Assembly: GCA_020161295.1 (NCBI GenBank)
Contig: JAIUOA010000001.1
Coordinates: forward strand, 62,001-126,000
From: Bacillota bacterium
GTDB lineage: Bacteria > Bacillota > Clostridia > Peptostreptococcales > Acidaminobacteraceae
DNA: 64,000 nucleotides
Reading direction: 5' to 3'
The stretch's first letter is position 1. Every line of letters starts with the position of its first letter. The notes beneath the pieces are model-generated. The model searched no databases. It saw nothing but the letters and a program-made list of their open reading frames with translations, and was not told the origin of the DNA. Position numbers and translations under genes: made by a program. Below are positions 1-8,883 of the stretch, in pieces.

Positions 1-899
1 AGGGTATGGGTGACAAGTCCAAACAATCCAAGATCAATTAACTGCCTGGTATCGCTATACATTCCGACCGGTGTTGACCTTAGTACCACGGCGACATAAC
101 GTTTATCGCCATTTTCAGCTGAAGTAACTAAGCAATATTGCGCTTCATCTGTGTATCCGCGTTTGATTCCCGTTACATACTCATAAGCAATCGGAACACG
201 ATTGCCACGAATATCGATCAAGGTATTTGAGCCTTGCATTCCTTGATAAAAACTATTTGTACTGTTTAAATAACGCGTCTCGCCTTTAAGATTGGTCGGT
301 GGAATTTCATAGCGTACCGTTTTGACGATTTTACGAAAGGTCTCGTTATTCATGGCATATCTGCCAATCATGGCGAGATCATACGCTGTGGTTAAATGAT
401 CCGGATTAGGAAGACCATGTGGGTTTACGAAGTTAGAATTAATGGCACCCATTTCAGCGGCCTTTTCATTCATCACCTGTGCAAAGGCTTCGATTGAACC
501 AGAATGAAAAACCGCTAAAGCCTCAGCCGCATCGTTTGCACTGGTAATCATAAGGGCATAAAGCAGCTGTTCGACAGTCAGCTGTTCACCAATTTCCAGC
601 GCGATATGGCTTCCACCTGCATAGGGTGATTTCGGATCTATGGTCACGATTTCATTTAGGTCATGTGATTCTAGAATAATGATGGCAGTGAGCACTTTCG
701 TCGTACTGGCTGGATACATGGGTTCATTCATATTTTTATCAAAAATGACTTGCCCAGAATCCTGGTTGATGAGGACAGCCGATTCAGCAATTATATTTGA
801 AGGTGTAAGGTCATATTCTGAAGCATATGCAAAATTACTCATAAATGATATGAGGAAGGTAATCATCAAAGGAATCGTCCGTTTTGTTAATAAATTCAT
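1..899 (-). CDS. D-alanyl-D-alanine carboxypeptidase (DacF-like), partial
   Basis: Secreted penicillin-binding protein that trims the terminal D-Ala from peptidoglycan stem peptides. The gene runs off the left edge of the window, so about 299 codons are seen and the C-terminal domain is missing. Residues 1-26 form a signal peptide ending in AYA. The serine peptidase S11 motifs are visible: SxxK as S65-T-T-K68 and SxN as S120-A-N122. The third motif, normally KTG, reads K246-R-G in the context GIKRGYT, which is unusual. The ATG at 899 is chosen over the one at 903 because only this frame gives the signal peptide and family motifs; a clear AGGAGG lies upstream. It is transcribed divergently from the ComEA-like gene. 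Confidence 0.93.
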   Translation of the reverse strand, partial: MNLLTKRTIPLMITFLISFMSNFAYASEYDLTPSNIIAESAVLINQDSGQVIFDKNMNEPMYPASTTKVLTAIIILESHDLNEIVTIDPKSPYAGGSHIALEIGEQLTVEQLLYALMITSANDAAEALAVFHSGSIEAFAQVMNEKAAEMGAINSNFVNPHGLPNPDHLTTAYDLAMIGRYAMNNETFRKIVKTVRYEIPPTNLKGETRYLNSTNSFYQGMQGSNTLIDIRGNRVPIAYEYVTGIKRGYTDEAQYCLVTSAENGDKRYVAVVLRSTPVGMYSDTRQLIDLGLFGLVTHT

Positions 900-928
900 T
901 CATGTGCCTCCTGTTAGGTACTTCTCTT

Positions 929-957
929 ATTATAATGGATTCCAGGTCTTTTTTAAA
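929..957 (-). promoter_or_regulatory. Putative sigma-A promoter of the carboxypeptidase gene
   Basis: On the minus strand a TTTAAA (-35) and a perfect TATAAT (-10) are separated by 17 bases, about 30 bases ahead of the carboxypeptidase start. A plus-strand TATAAT at 972-977 may serve the divergent ComEA-like gene, but I see only a T-run as its -35. Confidence 0.55.
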
Positions 958-1029
958 CGATTTGTTTATGGTATAATTTGGTATATTTGTTTTATAAAAC
1001 CATGGTTAAACCGTAATCAAGGAGCTTTT

Positions 1030-1497
1030 ATGAATCGTAGAACAATCACCATAACACTCGTTATCATCACTTTAATAACCTTAAGAATCCTCATAAATTT
1101 TAAGGATCAAACGACCCTACTATCACTGGAGCAATCTACGGTCGTTACTGAATCTCTCAAGGAACATTCTAGTGAATCGATTTCAAATGAGGCTCTCACA
1201 GTGGCTTTAAGTATCGCGACTGAAGGCCATTCTGAGAACGATTTACCAACAGAACCTGTTCAAGTAGGCGAAATTCGTGCTTATAGCCCAGAGACAGACA
1301 CGTATTATTCACTTGATGCTTTTAATCAGCTGGATAAAGAAGCCCTCATGACATTTAGGGGAGTGGGCGAAGTCACGGCGGATGCCATCTTAAAGTATCG
1401 AGAAGAACATGGTCCGTTTAAATCGTTTTCAGAGCTGATGGAAATTAAAGGCATCGGGGAGAAGAAGCTCGCAAAAATAATAAGTGAAAACCCGTGA
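1030..1497 (+). CDS. Membrane-anchored ComEA-like helix-hairpin-helix protein
   Basis: Protein of 155 residues. Residues 5-23 form one N-terminal membrane segment, followed by a polar linker of about 70 residues and a C-terminal pair of helix-hairpin-helix motifs (about residues 100-153) with the two GxG turns RGVGEVTA and KGIGEKKL. This is the layout of ComEA, the surface DNA receptor for natural transformation, although the linker lacks the usual SLBB domain. The open frame extends upstream to 640, but only the ATG at 1030 has a ribosome site (AAGGAG) and gives the membrane anchor. comEC is about 15 kb away rather than adjacent, so ComEA function is likely but not certain. Confidence 0.75.
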   Translation: MNRRTITITLVIITLITLRILINFKDQTTLLSLEQSTVVTESLKEHSSESISNEALTVALSIATEGHSENDLPTEPVQVGEIRAYSPETDTYYSLDAFNQLDKEALMTFRGVGEVTADAILKYREEHGPFKSFSELMEIKGIGEKKLAKIISENP

Positions 1498-1549
1498 AGT
1501 TAACTGAAAGTATTGTTATAATAGAATCAAATGAAAAAGGAGGTGTGCC

Positions 1550-2587
1550 ATGGTTAAGTTGACTGCTTATTCAAAAAGCGCTGGCTGAGGCGCCAAAATC
1601 GGTCCAGAGACCTTAGCACAAGTTTTGTGCGATTTACCTAAGTTTGAAAGTGCTCAACTTCTCGTTGGATTTGACACTTCCGATGATGCCGCCGTCTATC
1701 AAATCAATGAAACCCAGGCCATCATCCAAACGTTAGACTTTTTTACACCTATTGTGGATGACCCTTACCATTTCGGCGCGATCGCAGCAGCCAATGCATT
1801 GAGCGATGTCTATGCCATGGGGGGAAAACCCGTTTTAGCACTTAATATCGTTGGATTTCCCAACTGTCTCTCTCCAAGCATATTAAAAGAAATCCTCCGT
1901 GGTGGCGCGGATAAAGTCAAAGAATCAGGCGCTATATTGGTGGGCGGTCATAGTATCGAAGATAATGAGCCTAAGTTTGGTTTATCCGTTATGGGCATGG
2001 TTGCCCCTGACCGTATCTGGAGAAATGATACCGCCAAACCTGGAGATGCCATCCTGCTGACTAAAACACTTGGAATGGGGATTCTTACAACCGCACTTAA
2101 AGAAGGGCTTTTAGACGAAGCGGTTACCGATAAAGTGATAAAGACCATGTCACGTCTCAACAAGGCACCAGCAGAAGCGATACTCACGCTGAATCTTTCC
2201 ATTAATGCATGTACAGATATTACTGGTTTCGGACTGATTGGACATTCACTGGAAATGGCGAGAGGTAGTAAGGTCACCATCACACTTGATGCCGATAAAA
2301 TTCCCTATATGGAAGAGGCCCTTTCGTTTGCCCAAATGGGAATAATCCCGGCTGGCGCCTATAAAAACCGTGAATTTTCAAAAGGGGATGTCATCATCTC
2401 TGAAAACATAGATGAGGCTTTAATCGACATCTGCTTTGATCCTCAAACATCCGGTGGATTATTGATCAGTGCGCCAGAAGAAAGTTGTCTTCAATTGATT
2501 GATTTTCTCGAAAAAAACACGTCGGAGACAGCTGTTTTAATCGGTAAAGTTGAGGACTTTCAACATCACCCATTAATCATCAAATAA
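1550..2587 (+). CDS. selD: Selenide, water dikinase, itself a selenoprotein
   Basis: Makes selenophosphate from selenide and ATP, the selenium donor for selenocysteine and selenouridine synthesis. The full reading is 345 residues, starting at the ATG at 1550 behind AAGGAGG, with an in-frame UGA at 1586-1588 (codon 13) in the context SAG-U-GAKIG. This is where E. coli SelD has its catalytic Cys, so the UGA is almost certainly read as selenocysteine. Automatic callers will wrongly start at 1625. AIRS-type ATP-binding features follow (DFFTPIVDDPYHFG, DVYAMGGKP, GGHSIED, and GFGLIGH and DPQTSGG in the C-terminal half). selA starts 12 bases downstream, so the two are co-transcribed. Confidence 0.95.
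1586..1630 (+). promoter_or_regulatory. Putative bacterial SECIS element in selD
   Basis: A bacterial SECIS lies just 3' of the UGA inside the coding region. Here GGTC (1601-1604) and GACC (1609-1612) pair around a CAGA loop, with the loop about 16-20 bases after the UGA, which fits the required spacing. A second hairpin (GCACAA/TTGTGC, 1616-1630) follows directly. Which one SelB binds cannot be decided by eye. Confidence 0.55.
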
Positions 2588-2599
2588 CAGGAGAACACA

Positions 2600-3988
2600 T
2601 TGAACGATCTACTACGAAATCTACCACGTGTTGACTTGATTTTAAGTCTATTAAACGATACCATGGTTAGACCTGATATCGTCAAACAACTGGTTTCAGA
2701 CGAAATTGAGAGCATACGAAAGGCCATCAAACGTGGACAAGTCACCAGCGTAGAGGCTACTGAGATTGCGAATACCATAAATGCCAAACTCGATGCCCTG
2801 ACTAGTCCAAGTCTTAAAAGGGTCATCAATGCCACTGGCATCGTTCTTCACACCAATTTCGGAAGAGCGGTTTTATCAGAAAAAACCTTAAATCACCTTT
2901 ATGAAACGACTGGCCATTATAACACGCTAGAGTACGATCTCGAACATGGTAAAAGAGGGTCACGATATGCCCATGTGGAATCTCTAATTTGTCAACTGAC
3001 AGGGGCTGAGAGCGCACTCGTGGTGAACAACAATGCAGCAGCTGTCATGTTAGTTCTAAATACATTGGCACAAGAAAAGGAAGTCATCCTTTCCAGAGGG
3101 GAACTCGTGGAAATAGGGGGCTCCTTTAGGGTTCCAGAGGTGATGCGCGCCAGTGGCTGTCAATTAGTTGAAGTCGGCACGACGAACAAAACACATCTGT
3201 ACGATTTTGAGAATGCAATTACAGATAAAACGGGTTTGATTTTAAAGGTTCATACTAGCAATTACGAAATTTTAGGTTTTACTAAAACGGTTCCTCGAAG
3301 CGAACTCTCGGATCTAGCCGTGAGCGCTGGTATCCCATTTTATGAAGATTTGGGAAGTGGGGCTTTAATCGATTTATCAACTTATGGCATTAAACGCGAG
3401 CCACTCGTTCAGGAGTGTTTGATGGAAGGCGTCGACCTGGTTTCCTTTTCAGGGGATAAACTTCTAGGGGCAAGTCAGGCGGGCATTATCGCCGGTAAAA
3501 AGTGTTATATCGACGCGCTAAAGAAGAACCAGCTGCTAAGGGCCTTACGGATTGATAAGCTTTCGCTAGCCGCGCTTGAACATACGTTAAGGATGTATTT
3601 ACAACCAGAGCTTTTAAAGAATGAACTACCGACATTAAAGATGTTAGCCTATTCAGCAGAAGCTGTTTTAGGTAAAATTAATCATTTCATTAGGCACTAC
3701 CAAGCAACACTGGATCGTCTACCTTTTAGGGTTTTTATCAGTGAAACGGCCTCACAGGTGGGCGGTGGGGCTCTGCCGCTTGAAACGCTCCCCTCATATG
3801 CTTTATGCTTGTCCAGTGATTATCCGCCGAATGAGGTTCAAAGGGCTTTAAGATCCCTTAAAATACCGGTTATCTGCACGATCGTCGACGACTCCCTTCA
3901 GTTTGATTTCAGAACGATTTTTGATGATGATTTTGATGCACTAGCTGAAGGGTTAACCTCTGTTTTCGATGGAGGATTCGATGAATAG
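2600..3988 (+). CDS. selA: L-seryl-tRNA(Sec) selenium transferase
   Basis: PLP enzyme that converts Ser-tRNA(Sec) to Sec-tRNA(Sec) with selenophosphate. It has 462 residues, the usual length (E. coli 463). The PLP-binding lysine is K287 in FSGDKLLGASQAG, and the SelA signature INATGIVLHTNFGRA is present near residue 80. The start is a TTG at 2600 with AGGAG six bases ahead. The end overlaps the selB start by eight bases, which suggests translational coupling in a selD-selA-selB operon. Confidence 0.96.
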   Translation: MNDLLRNLPRVDLILSLLNDTMVRPDIVKQLVSDEIESIRKAIKRGQVTSVEATEIANTINAKLDALTSPSLKRVINATGIVLHTNFGRAVLSEKTLNHLYETTGHYNTLEYDLEHGKRGSRYAHVESLICQLTGAESALVVNNNAAAVMLVLNTLAQEKEVILSRGELVEIGGSFRVPEVMRASGCQLVEVGTTNKTHLYDFENAITDKTGLILKVHTSNYEILGFTKTVPRSELSDLAVSAGIPFYEDLGSGALIDLSTYGIKREPLVQECLMEGVDLVSFSGDKLLGASQAGIIAGKKCYIDALKKNQLLRALRIDKLSLAALEHTLRMYLQPELLKNELPTLKMLAYSAEAVLGKINHFIRHYQATLDRLPFRVFISETASQVGGGALPLETLPSYALCLSSDYPPNEVQRALRSLKIPVICTIVDDSLQFDFRTIFDDDFDALAEGLTSVFDGGFDE

Positions 3989-5870
3989 CCATTTGATCAT
4001 CGGGACAGCGGGGCATGTCGACCACGGTAAAACAGCGTTCATCAGGCATTTAACTGGAATTGAGACGGATCGTCTCAGAGACGAGCAGGAGCGCGGCATA
4101 ACGATTGAAAACGGATATGCGCATCTCACGCTGACCAACCAAGTAACGGTGGGCTTTATCGATGTTCCAGGCCATGAGCGCTTTATTAGGACCATGCTTT
4201 CTGGTGCCACGAGTATGGATGCGGTGATCCTGATCATCTCTGCTGAAGAAGGGATAAAGCCCCAAACAGTTGAGCATTTTAATATTATCAAGCATTTGGA
4301 CATCCAAAAGGGCATCCTACTCATCACTAAATGCGATCTGGTTTCGGAAACAGCGCTTAGTACGCTGGAAGGCGAACTTACTGCATTTGCTAAGGATAGT
4401 ATTTTCGAAGGAATGCCCATTTTGCGGTATTCCATTTATGATGAAGCTTGTAAAGAAGCGGTTGTCGATATTTTAATGAAATGGTCGATGCATGAGACAC
4501 CTGATAAGTCTACGGTTGCTTCACGCCTCTATATCGATAGGGTATTTACCGTCAAAGGGTTCGGAACGGTAGTCACTGGCACATTACTAGAGGGTAAAAT
4601 TAAAAAAAACGATCAGTTGATGCTCTATCCTTCTGGGCAAAGTGTTCGGGTCAAAGGTATTCAAGTTTATGGTAAGCCTTCTGAGGTTGCAGAATATGGC
4701 CAACGGACCGCATTGAATATAAGCATTGACCATCAATTGGTACAAAAGGGAGACTTAATCACCTCCATGGTTGCGTTCGAACCGACGATGATTATCGAAG
4801 CTACTTTCAATGCGGATGAGTTGGACACGCCCATCGTTCACTGGCAACGATTAAAGCTTCATCACGGTACGCGTGAAATACTCTGTAGAATAGCCATTGG
4901 CACAGAAAACAGGGTAGAAAGCCATAGTCAGTCCACGATCCAGCTAAGGTTGGAAGCGCCACTCTATGCAAAACCAAATGATGCTTATATCCTAAGGTCA
5001 TTTTCTCCGATGAAAACACTGGGCGGTGGGAAAATCGTAAGGGTTCATCCGCCAAAGCGTGCGATTCACGGCATCACAGAAGCTACGAACACCGATATTA
5101 CGGAAGTTATGGATGTCATTTCAAGATTGCCGCTCTTTTTTACATTGAATGATCACTTTTATAGCCAGCTTTCCCTTACGGTGAACGAAGTCGATCAAAT
5201 TATCCAGTTATTGACCCAGCACGGCGATTTGGTGATTTTAGACCAGAAAATAATCAAGTTTGAAACACTTGAACGCATCAGTGATCTCATTATTGAGGAG
5301 CTTCAAAGGGAACACAAAGCGTTTTCATTAAGAGTTGGCTGTCCGAGGGAGACCTTGCGTTCGAGAACAAACTCGCGAATCAAGCCCTTAGTGCTTGATA
5401 AAAGCGATTTTAACGCTCTTCTCAGTCGATTGGTACAGCTTAATCTCATTAAAGAAACAAATGGTGTTATCTCAGAGGTGCATTTCAAAGTGGATTACAC
5501 CCCTGAAATGAAAACGGTGATGGACAGAATTTATCGTATCATCGATGAACACAGTCAGCAACTGGTCCCTATAAATGATATACTCAGCCTAGGGAATAAT
5601 AAAAATCTCACTAAAGAAATGCTATATCATTTGATTAATCGTGAAATTCTTGTTAGAATTAATGAAGAAACCATTATGCGCGCCGCTTTATACTTACAGT
5701 GTAAAGAAGCCTTAATGGCTTATTTTGAAAATCATGATGAATTGACTGTTGCCGACTACAGGGATCTAATCGGTTTTTCTAGAAAAGGGACAGTATTGCT
5801 TTTAGAGCATTTTGACGGAATAGCCTTGACGAAACGCAATGAAAATAGTCGCACTTTGATTAAAAAATGA
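3981..5870 (+). CDS. selB: Selenocysteine-specific elongation factor SelB
   Basis: GTPase that carries Sec-tRNA(Sec) to ribosomes stalled at UGA by reading the SECIS hairpin. It has 629 residues. The EF-Tu-like domain shows G1 G11-HVDHGKT18, DVPGH (G3) and TKCD (G4), followed by beta-barrel domains II and III and, from about residue 380, the winged-helix repeats that bind SECIS RNA. I chose the ATG at 3981 rather than 3969 because GGAGG at 3971-3975 is the correct distance before it. The gene closes the sel operon; the response regulator follows after 14 bases. Confidence 0.95.
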   Translation: MNSHLIIGTAGHVDHGKTAFIRHLTGIETDRLRDEQERGITIENGYAHLTLTNQVTVGFIDVPGHERFIRTMLSGATSMDAVILIISAEEGIKPQTVEHFNIIKHLDIQKGILLITKCDLVSETALSTLEGELTAFAKDSIFEGMPILRYSIYDEACKEAVVDILMKWSMHETPDKSTVASRLYIDRVFTVKGFGTVVTGTLLEGKIKKNDQLMLYPSGQSVRVKGIQVYGKPSEVAEYGQRTALNISIDHQLVQKGDLITSMVAFEPTMIIEATFNADELDTPIVHWQRLKLHHGTREILCRIAIGTENRVESHSQSTIQLRLEAPLYAKPNDAYILRSFSPMKTLGGGKIVRVHPPKRAIHGITEATNTDITEVMDVISRLPLFFTLNDHFYSQLSLTVNEVDQIIQLLTQHGDLVILDQKIIKFETLERISDLIIEELQREHKAFSLRVGCPRETLRSRTNSRIKPLVLDKSDFNALLSRLVQLNLIKETNGVISEVHFKVDYTPEMKTVMDRIYRIIDEHSQQLVPINDILSLGNNKNLTKEMLYHLINREILVRINEETIMRAALYLQCKEALMAYFENHDELTVADYRDLIGFSRKGTVLLLEHFDGIALTKRNENSRTLIKK

Positions 5871-5884
5871 ATGGAGAGTATAAC

Positions 5885-6589
5885 ATGGCAGAAAAAATAT
5901 TAGTTGTGGATGATGAGCCGATCCTATTAAAGGGATTAAGATTCAGTCTTGAGCAAGAGGGTTATGAAGTTGAAACTGCAGTTGATGGTAAAGAAGCCTA
6001 TGATAAAATTCTTTCAAATACCTATGATGCAGTTATTTTAGATTTAATGCTTCCTGGGATGGACGGTCTTGAAGTTTGTAAAAAGGTAAGAGAAAAGCTC
6101 ATGGTTCCTATACTGATGCTGACTGCTAAGGATGACGACTCTAGTAAAGTACTAGGCCTCGAATATGGTGCAGACGATTATATCACGAAACCGTTTAACA
6201 TGCTTGAGCTTAAAGCTCGAATCAAAGCCATACTCAGACGTGTACAAGTGAGTGATCAGAACATGACTTCAAATGTGCTCAATATTGGGGATTTCAATAT
6301 CAACACATTAGGTAGAAAAGTGACGATTAACGGACAGCAAGTCAACCTGACGGCTAAAGAATTCGATTTACTTTTGCTTCTCGTTTTAAACGAAGAAAAA
6401 GTCTATTCCAGAGAAGAGTTATTAGAGACCATTTGGGGTTATGAGTATTTTGGAGATGTGAGAACAGTGGATGTCCACATCCGTAGATTACGTGAGAAAA
6501 TCGAAACCAACTCATCACAACCCGATTATATTTTAACGAAATGGGGCGTTGGCTATTATTTCAAAAATAAAAAGAAAAGAGTTCTTTAA
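5885..6589 (+). CDS. OmpR/PhoB-family response regulator
   Basis: DNA-binding response regulator of 234 residues. The receiver domain (1-115) has the acidic pair DDE at 10-12, the phospho-acceptor D53 (ILDLMLPGMDG) and the K of ITKPF. The C-terminal winged-helix domain (about 135-232) contains LTAKEFDLLLLL and VDVHIRRLREKIE, as in PhoP and WalR. The ATG at 5885 is used because GGAGAG precedes it and it starts the typical MAEKILVVDDEP. The partner kinase overlaps its end by 41 bases. Confidence 0.95.
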   Translation: MAEKILVVDDEPILLKGLRFSLEQEGYEVETAVDGKEAYDKILSNTYDAVILDLMLPGMDGLEVCKKVREKLMVPILMLTAKDDDSSKVLGLEYGADDYITKPFNMLELKARIKAILRRVQVSDQNMTSNVLNIGDFNINTLGRKVTINGQQVNLTAKEFDLLLLLVLNEEKVYSREELLETIWGYEYFGDVRTVDVHIRRLREKIETNSSQPDYILTKWGVGYYFKNKKKRVL

Positions 6590-7982
6590 AAGCATTAGGT
6601 GGAAACTTGTTTCCACCTATTTAATATTGATAACCTTTGTCATGCTTTTGACGACCTTCTTCGTAAAAGACAGTTTAGTGAAAACCAATGTGGCAGAGGC
6701 GCAAAACAACCTCATCACCTTCAACTCCGTGGTGACGAATCAAGTAGCGCCTTTTATCACGAATATCGAAAATGAGTACACTTTAAAATACGTGGAAGAC
6801 ATCGTCAAACAGAACAGTTTGGAATACAGTGCACGGACGCTGTTGGTCGGACTCGATGGTCGTGTTTTAGTCGATTCTTTTGATACACTGGGCGATAAAA
6901 CCATCGACACGCTGGAAACCCGTCTGGCGTTATCAGGCAACCGCTCGACGAATATTTATGTTCATGATGGCGATTATCTCATCTACGCTGCAGTACCGAT
7001 TATCGATCGTGATAATGTCGTGGGTGCGACGTTTATGTCAGTTGAAGCTAACACGATCTTCGAAGAAATCGATCGATTCATGGAAAAGCTCTTTATCATT
7101 TTTTCAGCAGCGATTCTGATTTCCATATTCATCAGCGTTTTTTTTGCCGATATCATCTCTAAACCCGTTGAAAAATTAACCGACTCAGTAAAGATCATCA
7201 CGCAGGGAAAGTACGATACAAAAGTGGAGATTTTAGGAAGCGATGAAATAGGGGAGCTTAGTAAGGCGTTTAATATCATGACGACTAAGCTTTATCAAGT
7301 GGAGGAACGGCGTAAGAAGTTTGTTTCGAACGTTTCCCACGAGCTGAGAACACCTATGACGTCCATGAAAATCGTGTCTGATACGCTGTTATCTTCACCT
7401 TCATGGGATGAAAAGGTTTATCGAGAGTTTATGAGTGACATCAACACTGAAATCGATCGACTGAACAAAATAATCGATAGCTTGCTTTATTTGGTTCGCG
7501 TTGAAAAAGACGAGCTCGAGCTTGATTATAGCATGACTTATGTCAACTATTTGTTAGAATGGGTCATCAAAACGTTAACCCCGATCGCCCTAAAAAAGAA
7601 CATCGATTTAAGCTTGACCAGTTCCAATAAAATTCAAATACAGCTCGATCAAGAAAAAATGCAGCAGTGTTTGCTGAACATCATCGGTAATGCTGTTAAA
7701 TACACCCCTGATGATGGTCGCGTTTCGGTTGAGCTCGACGAAAATAAGGACCATATCCTCATAAAAGTAATCGATACGGGTATCGGTATCCCAGAAAAAG
7801 ACTTGCCATTCATCTTCGACCGATTTTATCGCGTGGATGAAGCGAGGGCGAGAAAAACGGGTGGTACAGGTCTAGGTCTCGCCATCGCACAGCAGATTGT
7901 TCAATTACATCAAGGAACGATATCGGTTACCAGTGAACTCGGAGTGGGGACACAAGTCGTGATCACCCTCCCTAAAAAGTAG
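6549..7982 (+). CDS. Membrane sensor histidine kinase (PhoR/WalK type)
   Basis: Kinase of up to 477 residues. The order is membrane segment (about 20-40), extracellular sensor of about 130 residues, membrane segment (about 180-203), HAMP (about 204-256), HisKA with the phospho-acceptor H264 (SNVSHELRTPM), and an HATPase domain with N box NIIGNAVKYTP, G1 DTGIGIP and G2 GGTGLGLAI. No ATG precedes the first membrane helix. The best start is a TTG at 6549 inside the regulator gene, so translation is probably coupled to the regulator; the exact start is uncertain. It likely phosphorylates the upstream regulator and, with the downstream GerMN and glycosidase genes, may sense cell-wall state. Confidence 0.93.
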   Translation: MAIISKIKRKEFFKSIRWKLVSTYLILITFVMLLTTFFVKDSLVKTNVAEAQNNLITFNSVVTNQVAPFITNIENEYTLKYVEDIVKQNSLEYSARTLLVGLDGRVLVDSFDTLGDKTIDTLETRLALSGNRSTNIYVHDGDYLIYAAVPIIDRDNVVGATFMSVEANTIFEEIDRFMEKLFIIFSAAILISIFISVFFADIISKPVEKLTDSVKIITQGKYDTKVEILGSDEIGELSKAFNIMTTKLYQVEERRKKFVSNVSHELRTPMTSMKIVSDTLLSSPSWDEKVYREFMSDINTEIDRLNKIIDSLLYLVRVEKDELELDYSMTYVNYLLEWVIKTLTPIALKKNIDLSLTSSNKIQIQLDQEKMQQCLLNIIGNAVKYTPDDGRVSVELDENKDHILIKVIDTGIGIPEKDLPFIFDRFYRVDEARARKTGGTGLGLAIAQQIVQLHQGTISVTSELGVGTQVVITLPKK

Positions 7983-7990
7983 GTGGCCAT

Positions 7991-8854
7991 ATGAAGTTTC
8001 CTGTTACGATCGTTCTACTATTAATCATAACCGCCATCATCGGTATGGTCGCCATCAACTATAATACGAATTACATGATGCTACAGCCGGATCAGTATAT
8101 ATCGCCAGAGCATGGGAGCATCAAGATCAATTCTAAGCTCTACTTTGTTTACGATAATGCATTACGCACAGAAACCAGAACCATCACTGTAAAAGATGCC
8201 AACTTCAGTAAGGCGATTATCGAATCTATTTCCTACGGCTCTCGAAACGACTATTTCAAATCCATTTTCGATTTTGGGGTTCAAATCAATAGTATTGATT
8301 TGATTAATGAAACCTGTTACATCAATTTCTCTGATTCACCTCAACTAAATTTATTGCTAGGTCATGCTGATTTGGATCTGTATTTATGGTCCTTGGTTAA
8401 TAGCCTTACTGATAATAATCAAATTAAAAACGTTCAGTTTCTCATAGAAGGCAAGCAGTTTAGTAGAAGACTCCATGGTTATAACATCAATGCGCCACTC
8501 ACGAAAATGGACGCGCTCGTTTATCAGAAGGAAATCTCTTCATCAGATGTGGTGCTGGAGTTTGTCGAGTACGTGAATACGTTACGTTATGACCTCGCCT
8601 ATAGCCTTTTGACTAAAAACAGTATGAACAATTATGACTACAGCGCCTTTATCAAATATGCAAACGCATTTAATGAAAGTCATAACGGTTATAATTTAGA
8701 TGCTCATTACACCCGTATTTACTCAACATATGACGAGGTGTTTCTCAAATTCACTAAGGAATATGCCTCAGATGGTTTTATTCTCAACATGACCGACAAA
8801 TGGGTCGTCATCCAGGAGGATGATGTCTATCGAATTAGTCTAAATGCTAATTAG
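7991..8854 (+). CDS. Membrane-anchored GerMN-domain protein
   Basis: 287 residues with an AGGTGG site seven bases upstream. Residues 5-25 are a membrane anchor. Residues 48-150 match the GerMN domain pattern (IKINSKLYFVYDN...LRTETRTITV...AIIESISYG...GVQINSIDLINETCYINFS), known from the germination protein GerM and from envelope lipoproteins such as LpqB. The remaining 120 residues may be an NTF2-like fold, which is inference. It lies eight bases after the kinase, suggesting an accessory or sensor role for that system rather than germination. Confidence 0.8.
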   Translation: MKFPVTIVLLLIITAIIGMVAINYNTNYMMLQPDQYISPEHGSIKINSKLYFVYDNALRTETRTITVKDANFSKAIIESISYGSRNDYFKSIFDFGVQINSIDLINETCYINFSDSPQLNLLLGHADLDLYLWSLVNSLTDNNQIKNVQFLIEGKQFSRRLHGYNINAPLTKMDALVYQKEISSSDVVLEFVEYVNTLRYDLAYSLLTKNSMNNYDYSAFIKYANAFNESHNGYNLDAHYTRIYSTYDEVFLKFTKEYASDGFILNMTDKWVVIQEDDVYRISLNAN

Positions 8855-8883
8855 ATGGAAAGGATTTAAAGGGTAGTTTAAAA

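Noticed and set aside
640..1029. Upstream extension of the ComEA-like reading frame
   Set aside because: It crosses the divergent promoter and the carboxypeptidase gene on the other strand; the ATG at 1030 has the ribosome site and membrane anchor.
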